Shown here piece by piece: positions 1-7,761 of a DNA stretch of 64,000 nucleotides (position 1 is its first letter; each line of letters starts with the position of its first letter). The notes beneath the pieces were generated by a model that ran no database searches, had not been told where the DNA came from, and saw only the letters and a list, made by a program, of their open reading frames with translations. The stretch comes from JAHDVS01 sp964370985 (GTDB lineage Bacteria > Actinomycetota > Thermoleophilia > Gaiellales > Gaiellaceae), in the NCBI GenBank assembly GCA_964370985.1, contig CAYJLE010000014.1:1-64000 (forward strand). The letters run 5' to 3'. A program made the translations under genes and the position numbers.

Positions 1-26
1 CGCTCTCCCAGCTGAGCTAACGCCCC
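1..26 (-). tRNA. tRNA-Ala, 5' part only (truncated by window edge)
   Basis: Read on the minus strand, the sequence starts GGGGCGT (a 7-nt acceptor arm), then TA, then a D-arm GCTC-AGCTGGGA-GAGC. This is the usual 5' third of a bacterial elongator tRNA. A G-rich acceptor with TTAGCTCAG is typical of tRNA-Ala, but tRNA-Val begins similarly. The anticodon lies outside the window, so the isotype is an inference. Confidence 0.75.
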
Positions 27-81
27 TGACGGGGTCACTGTAGCCGCGCTAGGCTCCCCAGACCGAGACGAGGAGGGCGAG

Positions 82-552
82 GTGCGTACACGGAGAACGA
101 TCGGAGCACTGGTGGCCGCCGCCGCGCTCGCGGCTCCCGCCGCGACGGCCGCGAACGAGCCGGCCGCGTACGGCACGGCGACGAGATCGACGCTGAACGT
201 GGTGAGCGGCGTCCTCGTGGCGGCCAAGTCCGTCGACCTGCGCGGCGTCTGGCTCGACGAGACGAAGCCGTGCACCCAGACGCGGACACTCAGGGTCTCG
301 ATCGAGGTCTTCTACTCGTCGAGCTCGGGCGCGACGAAGCGCACGAAGCTCGCGAAGAGCGGCGCGGTCGGCAACTGCGCCGAGGGCGGGCCGAACTTCG
401 GCTACACGTTCAAGGCGGCCGCGCGCGGATACGCCTGCGCGAGCGGCGCGTGGAAGCCGGGGAGCTACTCCTTCGTCACGAAGACGCGGGACACGACAAG
501 CGGGCTCGTCGCGACCGCGAGCCTGAGCTGGACGAAGAGAGGATCCTGCTAG
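82..552 (+). CDS. Secreted hypothetical protein, 156 aa
   Basis: Function unknown. The GTG start follows an AGGAGGG ribosome-binding site 5-10 bases upstream. Residues 1-23 form a signal peptide: a basic RTRR start, an Ala/Leu/Val core and a cleavage region ending ATAA near residue 24. The rest is Ser/Thr-rich with three cysteines (near residues 69, 99 and 116) plus a C-terminal Cys, which suggests a small disulphide-stabilised beta domain outside the cell. No family was recognised. The stop overlaps by four bases with the convergent gene downstream, so no terminator separates them. Confidence 0.7.
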   Translation: MRTRRTIGALVAAAALAAPAATAANEPAAYGTATRSTLNVVSGVLVAAKSVDLRGVWLDETKPCTQTRTLRVSIEVFYSSSSGATKRTKLAKSGAVGNCAEGGPNFGYTFKAAARGYACASGAWKPGSYSFVTKTRDTTSGLVATASLSWTKRGSC

Positions 553-860
553 TCGCCCCAGTCGAAGTCGCGCGAGCGGCCCCAGAGGGTGTCCTCGTCC
601 GGCTCGGCGGCCGGAGGGCTCTCCTCTGTCGGCCACGCGAGGGCGTAGCTCGGCTCGTTCATGTCCATGGGCTGCGTGCCACCGAGGGTCTCCTCGAGCA
701 GCGCCTGCTCCTCGGACTTGAACAGCGGATGATTCTCGAACGGATCGGCGGTCTTGTACCGCTCGATCGGCATCTCCCGGTTGAGCGCGGCGTTCTGCCG
801 CTTCAGCTCGAGATGCTCCTCGATCACCTTCGCGAACGACTGGCTGCCGTCCACCGTCAT
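549..860 (-). CDS. Hypothetical protein, 103 aa
   Basis: A small soluble acidic protein with no signal peptide or membrane segment. The N-terminal third (KVIEEHLELKRQNAALNREM) looks helical and coiled-coil-like; the C-terminal half is acidic and Pro/Glu/Asp/Trp-rich. The ATG has a good ribosome site (GGAGGTGGG directly upstream) and a plausible -10 (TACACT) further upstream at about 893-898. No family was recognised. It could be a lineage-specific scaffold or regulatory protein. It converges on the secreted-protein gene with a 4-bp overlap. Confidence 0.65.
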   Translation of the reverse strand: MTVDGSQSFAKVIEEHLELKRQNAALNREMPIERYKTADPFENHPLFKSEEQALLEETLGGTQPMDMNEPSYALAWPTEESPPAAEPDEDTLWGRSRDFDWGD

Positions 861-942
861 CCCACCTCCATGCTCGGGATCAGGGCTGCCCCAGTGTAGA
901 CGAATCCCCCACTGAGGAGGACCGAACCGGTCTCGCGTGCGG

Positions 943-1233
943 TCAGAAGATCGGCCGGTCGAGGAAGACGCAGACGATCATCCCGGCAAGCCAGCCGAGC
1001 GTCGCCACCGCGACGGCGAGCGCGGTCAGCCTGCGAATCGTGCGGCCGATCGCGACCGCGACGAACGCGAACACGATCGCGGCGAGCCCGATCCGGCCCG
1101 GGTAGTACACGATCGCCGCGAGCCCGCCGAAGATCGCCAGCGCGGCCAGGTAGCCGGCGACGACCTGGGAGGGGATTGCCCTGCCGGGCCCGCCGTACTC
1201 CTGCGCCCGGTATTTCTCCCCGCTCGCGCTCAT
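943..1233 (-). CDS. Small integral membrane protein, 96 aa, about three TM helices
   Basis: After a polar N-terminus (about 20 residues) there are three hydrophobic stretches: VVAGYLAALAIFGGLAAIV, IGLAAIVFAFVAVAIG and LTALAVAVATLGWLAGMIVC. The open frame extends further upstream, but the ATG at 1233 overlaps the TGA of the preceding gene as ATGA, the coupling arrangement used throughout this window. A GTG at 1239, with GGAGG eight bases before it, is an equally good alternative start. Function unknown; no catalytic motif. Confidence 0.65.
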   Translation of the reverse strand: MSASGEKYRAQEYGGPGRAIPSQVVAGYLAALAIFGGLAAIVYYPGRIGLAAIVFAFVAVAIGRTIRRLTALAVAVATLGWLAGMIVCVFLDRPIF

Positions 1234-1499
1234 GGCCACGATCTCATCCTCCCTCTCGCCGGTGCCGCGGCGGGCCGGCGGGCCGGCGAGCCGCGCGGGC
1301 CACTGCCTCGCGGGGCGCGCCTGCGTGTGCGCCACCACCAGTCGCCGGGCTCGTGACCGCTCGCGTCGGGGTCATCCTGGCCGCCAGGATACCCGGCCCC
1401 GGGTGACGGCGGATCCCTCACCGCCCACCAGACGACGTAGCAGAGATAGGCGACAGGGATCTTCAGCAGGACGAGGAAGACCAGCGTGAAGAGGAGCAT
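1230..1499 (-). CDS. Small membrane-anchored hypothetical protein, 89 aa
   Basis: The N-terminus is one long hydrophobic helix (residues 1-26, ending YVVWWAVRD), followed by a Gly/Pro/Arg-rich, probably cytoplasmic tail without motifs. No strong Shine-Dalgarno is seen, so the start is uncertain. It overlaps the downstream membrane gene by four bases (ATGA) and probably forms a two-gene unit with it. The composition of the tail is also what random GC-rich sequence encodes, so only the N-terminal helix is convincing. Confidence 0.5.
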   Translation of the reverse strand: MLLFTLVFLVLLKIPVAYLCYVVWWAVRDPPSPGAGYPGGQDDPDASGHEPGDWWWRTRRRAPRGSGPRGSPARRPAAAPARGRMRSWP

Positions 1500-1562
1500 C
1501 GGCTGTCCGATCTCGGCAGTCCTCGGTCCAGTGTACCCGCGGCCCCGAGCCGTTGGATGTCC

Positions 1563-2588
1563 TCAGAGCCTGAGGCCGGGCCAGCTCTCGACCGGGTCGG
1601 TCGAGCGCACGAGCCTGGCTCCGGCGTCCGCGAAGCGCTGGAACGCGGCGTCGGCCTCGTCCGTGTGGTCGATCGCTCCCGGGACGACCACGGGCGACGT
1701 GCAGTCCTCGAGCAGGTACACCCTCCCGGCGTGGCAGGGATCGATCGCGCGCAGCTCGCAAAGGAGGCCAGCGACCGTCCATGCGACGCAGTGGCTCTTC
1801 GCCTGGCCCGCGACGACGACGGCGTCGAACGCGAGCAGCGTCTCGACGAGCGTCCGGTCGCGCTCGCCGAGCTGCCGCCCGGCCGGCCCGTGGGTCACCT
1901 CCGGCCCGAGCGCGGAATAGTGCTCCGTGAACGGGCTCGCTCCTTTCAGCCGCGCGTCGGGCTGGCTACGCCGCGCGATCGCGTGGAAGAAGGCGGCCTC
2001 CTCGAAGCTGGACACGAGGGCGTGCCCGATCCCTCCGACCAGCGCGTGATAGGGCCATACCGTGAGCGCATCCCGCCCGCCCGCCGCGAGCTGCCGGGTG
2101 TAATGGCCGAGCAGGGCGTCAGCCTCCCCGGGCTCGAGGCCGCGGTCGCGCGCGACGGCCGGGTCGACCCGCCAGACGCCCCGCTCGACGTCGCTGGCCA
2201 GGATCCGCGTGTACGGCGCCGGGTGGCTGCCCCCCGCGTCGACGAGCCAGGCGGGGTGGAACACCTGGAACGGCACGTGCGTGTCGAGCGTCGCGACGAC
2301 CCGCGTGACCCGGCCGAGGTTGCGGTACAGGAACTCACAGAGGCGCGCGGTGTCGTCGACGGCGGCGCGCCCGGAGCGCCCGGCGACGAACAGCTCGAAC
2401 CCGGGGGCGCAGAACGTGTTCTGGACGTCGATCGCGAGCAGGCAGATTCGCACGCGGTCGGCGGCCGCGGGCTGGAGCCCGTGCGCCTGCGCCCACGCCT
2501 CCGCCTGCGCCGCCCGCTCCGCGTACGGCACGCGCCAGACCTCGCCGGCCCGGCCCGGGTCGAAGTGCGACGGAACGTCCAACGTCAT
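1563..2588 (-). CDS. Isochorismatase-family cysteine hydrolase (nicotinamidase-like), 341 aa
   Basis: Cytosolic amidohydrolase of the isochorismatase/nicotinamidase superfamily, which hydrolyses small amides or vinyl ethers through a Cys-Asp-Lys triad. The Asp is in LLAIDVQNTF (about residue 54), and the nucleophile Cys is in GQAKSHCVAWT (about residue 268), matching the family AxxxxxCVxxT signature. At 341 aa it is much longer than nicotinamidase (about 200 aa), with an N-terminal extension of 45 residues and insertions, so it belongs to the large uncharacterised branch. The substrate cannot be read from context. Weak ribosome site; divergent from the MFS gene. Confidence 0.8.
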   Translation of the reverse strand: MTLDVPSHFDPGRAGEVWRVPYAERAAQAEAWAQAHGLQPAAADRVRICLLAIDVQNTFCAPGFELFVAGRSGRAAVDDTARLCEFLYRNLGRVTRVVATLDTHVPFQVFHPAWLVDAGGSHPAPYTRILASDVERGVWRVDPAVARDRGLEPGEADALLGHYTRQLAAGGRDALTVWPYHALVGGIGHALVSSFEEAAFFHAIARRSQPDARLKGASPFTEHYSALGPEVTHGPAGRQLGERDRTLVETLLAFDAVVVAGQAKSHCVAWTVAGLLCELRAIDPCHAGRVYLLEDCTSPVVVPGAIDHTDEADAAFQRFADAGARLVRSTDPVESWPGLRL

Positions 2589-2706
2589 GCCGGTCTCATC
2601 CCGACGAGCGTACCCCGCGACGCGCCGCCGGGCAGATCGGGAATAGTTCCGGCCGGCGCACGTTTAGAAGCGCCGTAGCCGGGGAACGAGACCAAGGGGG
2701 AGCACG

Positions 2707-4143
2707 ATGAACGCGGCCGCCGCCGATCCGAGGCGCTGGAAGGCGCTTGCCATCCTCGGTGTCGCCTACCTGATGGTCGTCCTCGACATCTCGATCGTCA
2801 ACGTCGCCCTGCCGTCGATCCAGAACGACCTCGGCTTCAAGCCGGAGGACCTCCAGTGGGTGATCTCGGCCTACGCGCTCACGTTCGGAGGCTTCCTCCT
2901 GCTCGGCGGGCGCGCCGGCGACCTGCTCGGGCGACGGCGCCTGTTCATGATCGGGCTCGCCCTGTTCGCGATCTTCTCGCTGCTCGCGGGGCTGTCGGCG
3001 TCAGCCGGGATGCTGATCGCGGCCCGGGCACTCCAGGGCGCCGCGGGTGCCGTGCTCTCCCCGTCGGTGTTCTCGATCACGATGGTCACGTTCGACGAGG
3101 GCGCTGAGCGCAACAAGGCGCTCGGGATACTCGGGGCGATCGCCGGATCGGGCGCCGCGATCGGCGTGCTCCTCGGAGGCGTCCTTACGCAGTACATCGG
3201 CTGGGAGTGGATCTTCTTCGTCAACGTGCCGATCGGGGTGGCCGCGCTCCTCCTCGTGCCGAGACTGGTGCGAGAGAGCCACGCGCACGGCATGGAGCGT
3301 CACTTCGACTCCCTCGGCGCGGTCACGATCACCGCCGGCCTGATGCTGCTCGTCTACGCTCTGACCCAGGCCAGCAACGCGGGGTGGGCGTCCGCGCAGA
3401 CGATCGGCCTGCTGCTCGCGTCCGCGGCCTTGCACATCGCGTTCGTCGGGATCGAGCTGCGATCGCGCTCTCCGCTCGTGCCGCTCCGATTCTTCCGCCG
3501 CCGCACCCCGACGGGGGCGAACATCATCGGCTTCGGGCTCGGGACGATGGTCTTCGGGATGTTCTTCCTACTGTCGCTGTACATGCAGCAGGTGCTCGGG
3601 TTCTCCGCGCTCGAGACCGGCGTCGGCTACCTCGCGGTCGCCCTCACAGCGGTCGTCGCGTCGGGCCTGGCGCAGGCGCTCGTGACGAAGGTGGGCGTGA
3701 AGCCCGTGCTGGCCGTGGGCATGGTCATGCTCGCGGGGGGGCTCCTCTACTTCACCCAGATCTCCGTGGACGGCTCCTACGCGGCCGACCTGCTGCCCGG
3801 CTTTCTTCTGGTCGGCGTCGGGCTCGGCTTCGCGTTCGTACCCGTATCGATCGCCGCGCTGGCGGGCGTGCCCCCGATCGAGGCGGGGCTCGCCTCCGGG
3901 CTGATCAACACGTCGCAGCAGATCGGCGGCGCACTCGGCGTCGCGATCCTGACAACGGTGTCGACGACGCGCACGGAAGGGCTTCTCGCCGACGGCGCCG
4001 ACTCGGCGGCCGCGCTCACGGAGGGGTTCAGCCTCGCGTTCTGGGTCGGCGTCGCGTTCGCCGCCGCGTCGTTCTTCGCCACGCTGGTGGCGCTGCGCCG
4101 GGACGAGCTGCAGGCGGTGCCGGCGGGCGCGCCCGCCCGGTAG
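2707..4143 (+). CDS. MFS drug/proton antiporter, DHA2 (EmrB/QacA) type, 478 aa
   Basis: Inner-membrane proton-driven exporter with 14 predicted helices. Motif A appears as GGRAGDLLGRRRLF (about residues 63-76), and the helix-5 antiporter motif region lies around GILGAIAGSGAAIGVLLGG (residues 141-159). The opening YLMVVLDISIVNVALPSIQ is the classic DHA2 helix-1 signature, including the Asp seen in EmrB/QacA proteins. Length is normal. An AGGGGGAG ribosome site stands before the ATG. No regulator is adjacent; the gene is single, divergent from the cysteine hydrolase and convergent with the aldolase operon. Substrate unknown: drug, dye or a metabolite of the neighbouring pathway. Confidence 0.9.
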   Translation: MNAAAADPRRWKALAILGVAYLMVVLDISIVNVALPSIQNDLGFKPEDLQWVISAYALTFGGFLLLGGRAGDLLGRRRLFMIGLALFAIFSLLAGLSASAGMLIAARALQGAAGAVLSPSVFSITMVTFDEGAERNKALGILGAIAGSGAAIGVLLGGVLTQYIGWEWIFFVNVPIGVAALLLVPRLVRESHAHGMERHFDSLGAVTITAGLMLLVYALTQASNAGWASAQTIGLLLASAALHIAFVGIELRSRSPLVPLRFFRRRTPTGANIIGFGLGTMVFGMFFLLSLYMQQVLGFSALETGVGYLAVALTAVVASGLAQALVTKVGVKPVLAVGMVMLAGGLLYFTQISVDGSYAADLLPGFLLVGVGLGFAFVPVSIAALAGVPPIEAGLASGLINTSQQIGGALGVAILTTVSTTRTEGLLADGADSAAALTEGFSLAFWVGVAFAAASFFATLVALRRDELQAVPAGAPAR

Positions 4144-4150
4144 CCGCGGG

Positions 4151-4813
4151 CTACGACAGCGAGTCGCGCAGCCGCCGGGTCGCGTCCGTCAGCGCCGCGA
4201 AGTCGCCCCCGGCGCCCTCGGGCTGGCCGAGCCTGGACGTCGAGACGCCGACCGCAACGGCCCCCGCGTCGACAAAAGCGCGCGCGCAGGATTCGTCCAC
4301 GCCACCGGTGACGACGAGCTCGACGTCGCGGAGCGGCGCGAGCACGGCCTTCACGTAGCCGGCGCCGAGGTCGGCGCCGGGAAAGAGCTTCACGAACGTC
4401 GCACCCTGCTGCCAGGCGGCGTCGATCTCGGTCGGCGACAGGGCACCGGGCAGGCACGGGACGCCGAGCTCGAGCGAGCGACCGACGACGGTCTCGTCGT
4501 AGGTCGGGGCGACGATGAACTGCGCGCCCGCATCCACGACCGCATCGACCATGTCCGCGTGCCGCACCGTGCCGGCCCCGACGAACGCCTTCCCGGTGGC
4601 GCGCCAGCGCGCGATCGAGTCGAGCGCGCCCTCGCTGTCGACCGTGAACTCGATCAACCCCAGGCCGCCCTCGAGCAGCGCCTCCACGGTGGAGTCCACG
4701 ACGGCAAGCGGCAGGCGCCGCATGATCCCGACGACGCGCTCGCGCCGGATCGTCTCCGCGAGCTCCGAGCGGCGCAGCCTCTCCGCAACGCCCATCGCCT
4801 GCTGAACAGCCAT
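4151..4813 (-). CDS. KDPG/KDPGal-type 2-keto-3-deoxy sugar acid aldolase, 220 aa
   Basis: Class I aldolase splitting a 2-keto-3-deoxy sugar acid (phosphate) into pyruvate and an aldehyde. Family features are RVVGIMRR near residue 25 (usually IPVIR), FTVDSEGAL (usual E/T motif), GAGTV, the Schiff-base lysine in ATFVKLFPGAD (about residue 140) and TGGVDE near residue 168. Length matches the family (about 210 aa). The frame is open upstream, but homology begins only here. ATG 4813 is chosen, with GTG 4822 as alternative and no clear ribosome site. Last gene of the sugar operon; it presumably cleaves the product of a sugar-acid dehydratase, none of which lies in this operon. Confidence 0.85.
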   Translation of the reverse strand: MAVQQAMGVAERLRRSELAETIRRERVVGIMRRLPLAVVDSTVEALLEGGLGLIEFTVDSEGALDSIARWRATGKAFVGAGTVRHADMVDAVVDAGAQFIVAPTYDETVVGRSLELGVPCLPGALSPTEIDAAWQQGATFVKLFPGADLGAGYVKAVLAPLRDVELVVTGGVDESCARAFVDAGAVAVGVSTSRLGQPEGAGGDFAALTDATRRLRDSLS

Positions 4814-5021
4814 CGTGCTCACATCGTATGCGCCCGGGGCGGCGAGCGGTGCCTCCCGCGATCGCCGCCGCCCACGCTGCACAGCCGGGACGAGGACGGG
4901 CTCGAGACGCCCGCCGGGCAGGGACCCGGTGTCGAGCTCGACCGGATCGTCGAGCTCGGGCCAGCCCGGGTCATCGTCGGGGGCCGCATCGCCGCTGTGA
5001 GCGACCTGCCGCGCTCCGGGC
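4814..5021 (-). other. Intergenic stretch inside the sugar operon, no gene recognised
   Basis: 208 bases between the SDR stop and the aldolase start. Reading frames are open here because of the high GC, but none gives a recognisable protein and no ribosome site stands before the aldolase. It may hold the aldolase leader or a degraded gene end. I see nothing specific. Confidence 0.4.
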
Positions 5022-5789
5022 CTACGGGACGGCGCTGACGTAGCCGCCGTCGACCTGGAACGCGGCGCCGCTGACGTAGGAGGCGGCGGGCGAGAGCAGG
5101 AACGCGGCGACACGGGCGAGCTCGGCCGGGTGGCCGTAGCGACCCAGCGGGATCGCAGCCTCGTTGCGGGAACGCTGCTCCTCCGGCGTGATCCCGGCAG
5201 TCTGCGCGCGGGCCTCGTCCAGCCAGCGGACACGGTCGGTGTCGATACGGCCGGGCGCGACCGTGTTCACGCGCACGCGAGGGCCGAGCTCGAGCGCGAG
5301 GCACTTCGCGAGCGCGGCCACGCCCGGGCGCAGCACGTTCGAGGAGTCGAGTCCCGCGATCGGCTGGCGCACCGACGAGGAGGTCACGAACAGGATGGCG
5401 CCACCGTCGCGAAGCTGCGGCACGAGCGCTCGCAGGAGCCGGATCGGGCCGCCGATCAGGAGCATGAACGCGTGCAGCCACTGCTCGTCGTCGAGGCCGA
5501 GCGCGTCGCCGCCCGGCGGCCCGCCGGCGTTGACCAGAATCCCGTCGAGTCCGCCCAGCCCCCGGGCCGCCTCCACGACCCGGTCGAGATCCTCCGACCG
5601 CGAGAGATCGGCCGCGCACACCGAGGCCCGCTCCCCGAGCTCGCCCGTGGCCCGGGCCAGCTCGTTGGCATCGCGGGCGACGAGCATGACCCGGGCGCCC
5701 TCGGCGACGAGCTCACCCGCCACGGCGCGGCCGATGCCGCGGCTCGCGCCGCCGACGAGGAACACCTTCCCGTCGAGGCCGAGGTTCAT
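5022..5789 (-). CDS. SDR-family oxidoreductase lacking the canonical YxxxK, 255 aa
   Basis: Rossmann-fold short-chain dehydrogenase. The N-terminal GGASRGIG (residues 13-20) binds NAD(P); NAGGPPGG stands where NNAG usually is, and the C-terminus ends with DGGY. The active site is unusual: where family members carry YxxxK, this protein reads SNVLR, so the catalytic Tyr is missing and the Lys is replaced by Arg. A known SDR subgroup has SNVVR at this place, so the enzyme is not simply damaged, but ordinary alcohol oxidation is doubtful. ATG overlaps the upstream stop (ATGA). Second-last gene of the sugar operon. Confidence 0.85.
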   Translation of the reverse strand: MNLGLDGKVFLVGGASRGIGRAVAGELVAEGARVMLVARDANELARATGELGERASVCAADLSRSEDLDRVVEAARGLGGLDGILVNAGGPPGGDALGLDDEQWLHAFMLLIGGPIRLLRALVPQLRDGGAILFVTSSSVRQPIAGLDSSNVLRPGVAALAKCLALELGPRVRVNTVAPGRIDTDRVRWLDEARAQTAGITPEEQRSRNEAAIPLGRYGHPAELARVAAFLLSPAASYVSGAAFQVDGGYVSAVP

Positions 5790-6895
5790 CCTGCCGGCTC
5801 CGGCGCGAGCGCCCGGACGCGGGCCGCGAACCCGTCGATCTCCGCCTCCCCGTCGAGCACGCCGAGCTCGAGGTCGTACTCGCGCCGCTCGCCCGCGCGC
5901 AGCTCGATCAGCTCGCCGCGGGCGCGGGCGTCGAGGCGCCCCGCGGCACGATTCGTGCTCGGCTCGATGCCGACCACGTACGTTCCCTGCCCGAGCATGC
6001 GCCACATGAAGTGGAACGGGAGCTGGTCTCGGCGGTAGAGCTCGTAGACACCGAGCCCGAGCGCGCGGTTGACGACCGCGACGGGCACGGTCTCGTCGTC
6101 CTCGGCAACGACGTCATGCTCGAATACCTGCTCGACGAAGCCCGTCTCCGGGGCCGCGAGCGTGCGGTAGCCCGAAACGGGGTGGTCGCCGCGCGCCTCG
6201 ACGCCGCGGGCCGGCACGAGCAGCTCGGAGCCGGCGTCGACGACCGGGAAGCCGGCGTTGACGTGGTAGAGGAGCATGTGGGGGGTCGTGTCGAAGCCGA
6301 CGTTCTCGACGACGTCGCGAACGCGCAGGCGCGACTCGCCGACGCGAGCCTCGATTCGCCGGCGCAGCAGGAGCTGCTCGCCGAACACGGAGGCCTGGAG
6401 CACCTCGCCCTCCGCCCACAGCACGCACGCGTCGTCCTCCCAGCGCTCGCCGTAGCCCGTCAGGCGCGCCGGGCGGTTGGACAGGCGCCCGTGGAGCCCG
6501 AACGCCTCCGTCTGCTTCGGCGGGAAGTGGTACTGGGCGGCCGTGTCCTCGGCCATGAAGAGCGCGTGGTCGATCCCGCACGTCGTCAGGAGCCCGCCGC
6601 CCCACGTACGGAAGAAGCCAAGGCCCTCCGGCTCGCCGAACCACGGGCCGGCGAAGCCGACGCCCGAGCACCAGGCGAGCGCGCGGCCGCGGTGCTCGCA
6701 CCGTCCGATGTCAAAGGCGCGATCGACGAGCACGTCGAAGGCGAAGCCGGTGCCGGTACGGAGCTCGAGCACGCGAACGCCCCGCTCGGCACCGTCCCCG
6801 AGCGTGACGAGGCGAACGCCCGCGACCTGGTCGAGCCGCCCGAGCCGCTCGAGCAGCTCGGCTTTCCTGTACGCCCGCCCCCACAGCTCGGGCAC
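5786..6895 (-). CDS. DUF4432 / aldose-1-epimerase-like protein, 369 aa
   Basis: A beta-sandwich protein of the galactose-mutarotase superfamily (DUF4432 branch). Family-like segments include FDVLVDRAFDIGRCEHRG (residues 53-70), WGGGLLTTCGIDH (about 98-110), YHVNAGFPV (about 212-220) and GIEPSTN (about 322-328). Members probably epimerise or ring-open a sugar or bind it; activity is largely uncharacterised. GTG start with a strong GGAGGGGG ribosome site. Placed between two SDR genes, it is probably the anomer-converting step feeding sugar dehydrogenation. Confidence 0.85.
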   Translation of the reverse strand: MPELWGRAYRKAELLERLGRLDQVAGVRLVTLGDGAERGVRVLELRTGTGFAFDVLVDRAFDIGRCEHRGRALAWCSGVGFAGPWFGEPEGLGFFRTWGGGLLTTCGIDHALFMAEDTAAQYHFPPKQTEAFGLHGRLSNRPARLTGYGERWEDDACVLWAEGEVLQASVFGEQLLLRRRIEARVGESRLRVRDVVENVGFDTTPHMLLYHVNAGFPVVDAGSELLVPARGVEARGDHPVSGYRTLAAPETGFVEQVFEHDVVAEDDETVPVAVVNRALGLGVYELYRRDQLPFHFMWRMLGQGTYVVGIEPSTNRAAGRLDARARGELIELRAGERREYDLELGVLDGEAEIDGFAARVRALAPEPAG

Positions 6896-6996
6896 CCGTA
6901 CCCCCTCCGTCGACGCCTACGCCCGGGCGGGAACCTAGCGGACCGCCCGGCGAGCGGCGCCCGCGAGCCCGGCCGGGGGCCTCGCCCAGCCGACAG

Positions 6997-7761
6997 TCAG
7001 TGCATCATCCAGCCGCCGTCGATCTCGAACAGCTGGCCGGTGATGAAGGACGACGCGTCGCTCGCGAGGAACACGGCCAGGTTGCCGACGTCCTCGGGCA
7101 CACCCCGGCGCTTCAGCGACTGCTGGTCGAGGATCCACCGGTTGTACCCCTCCGGGTCGGGGTGGATCGCCTCCGCGTCGGTGGGGAACGCGCCCGGCGA
7201 GATCGCATTCACCGTGACCCCGTCCGGCCCGACCTCACGCGCGAGCGCGCGCGTGAAGCCGACGACGCCGCCCTTCGACGACACGTACGGGAGCAGGAGC
7301 GGCAGGTTGCCGAAGAAGGTGACCGAGGCCAGGTTGACGACCCGCCCGTGTCCCCGCTCCACCATCGACCCGAAGCAGGCCCGCGCGCACAGGAAATAGC
7401 CCTTGAGGTTCGTGGCGAGGACGGCGTCCCACTCCTCCTCCGGAATCTCGGTCCAGGGCCGCCGCGGATAGATCGCCGCGTTGTTGACGAGCACGTCGAC
7501 ACCACCCAGCTCGCGCCCGGCGGCCGCCGCCATCGCCTCGACCGACGACCGGTCCGTGACGTCGACGGCGACCGCGACGGCCGTGCCGCCGGCGCCACGC
7601 ACCTTTCCGGCACAGGCCTCGGCCCGCCCGGGCTCGATGTCGGCGACGCAGACCGAGGCCCCCGCCGCCGCGAGGGCGAGGGAGATCCCTTCGCCCAGCC
7701 CGCCGCCGCCGCCCGTGACGATCGCGACGCGCCCGTCGAGACGGAACGCGTCGGCGCTCAC
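6997..7761 (-). CDS. SDR-family sugar/alcohol dehydrogenase, 254 aa
   Basis: Classical short-chain dehydrogenase. TGGGGGLGEG (residues 16-25) is the dinucleotide site, NNAA (about 93) the structural motif, and Ser (LASVTF) with YVSSK (about residues 158-162) the intact catalytic triad; the C-terminus ends DGGWMMH. Asp at the end of beta-2 (VADIEPGR) suggests NAD rather than NADP. The GTG start overlaps the upstream TGA (GTGA), so translation is coupled to the Gfo/Idh gene. Likely oxidises a sugar, sugar lactone or sugar acid in this operon. Confidence 0.9.
   Translation of the reverse strand: MSADAFRLDGRVAIVTGGGGGLGEGISLALAAAGASVCVADIEPGRAEACAGKVRGAGGTAVAVAVDVTDRSSVEAMAAAAGRELGGVDVLVNNAAIYPRRPWTEIPEEEWDAVLATNLKGYFLCARACFGSMVERGHGRVVNLASVTFFGNLPLLLPYVSSKGGVVGFTRALAREVGPDGVTVNAISPGAFPTDAEAIHPDPEGYNRWILDQQSLKRRGVPEDVGNLAVFLASDASSFITGQLFEIDGGWMMH

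Noticed and set aside
4814..5233. N-terminal extension of the KDPG-type aldolase
   Set aside because: The frame is open but the extra part is Arg/Pro/Ser-rich and overlaps the SDR gene; the family length is met from 4813.
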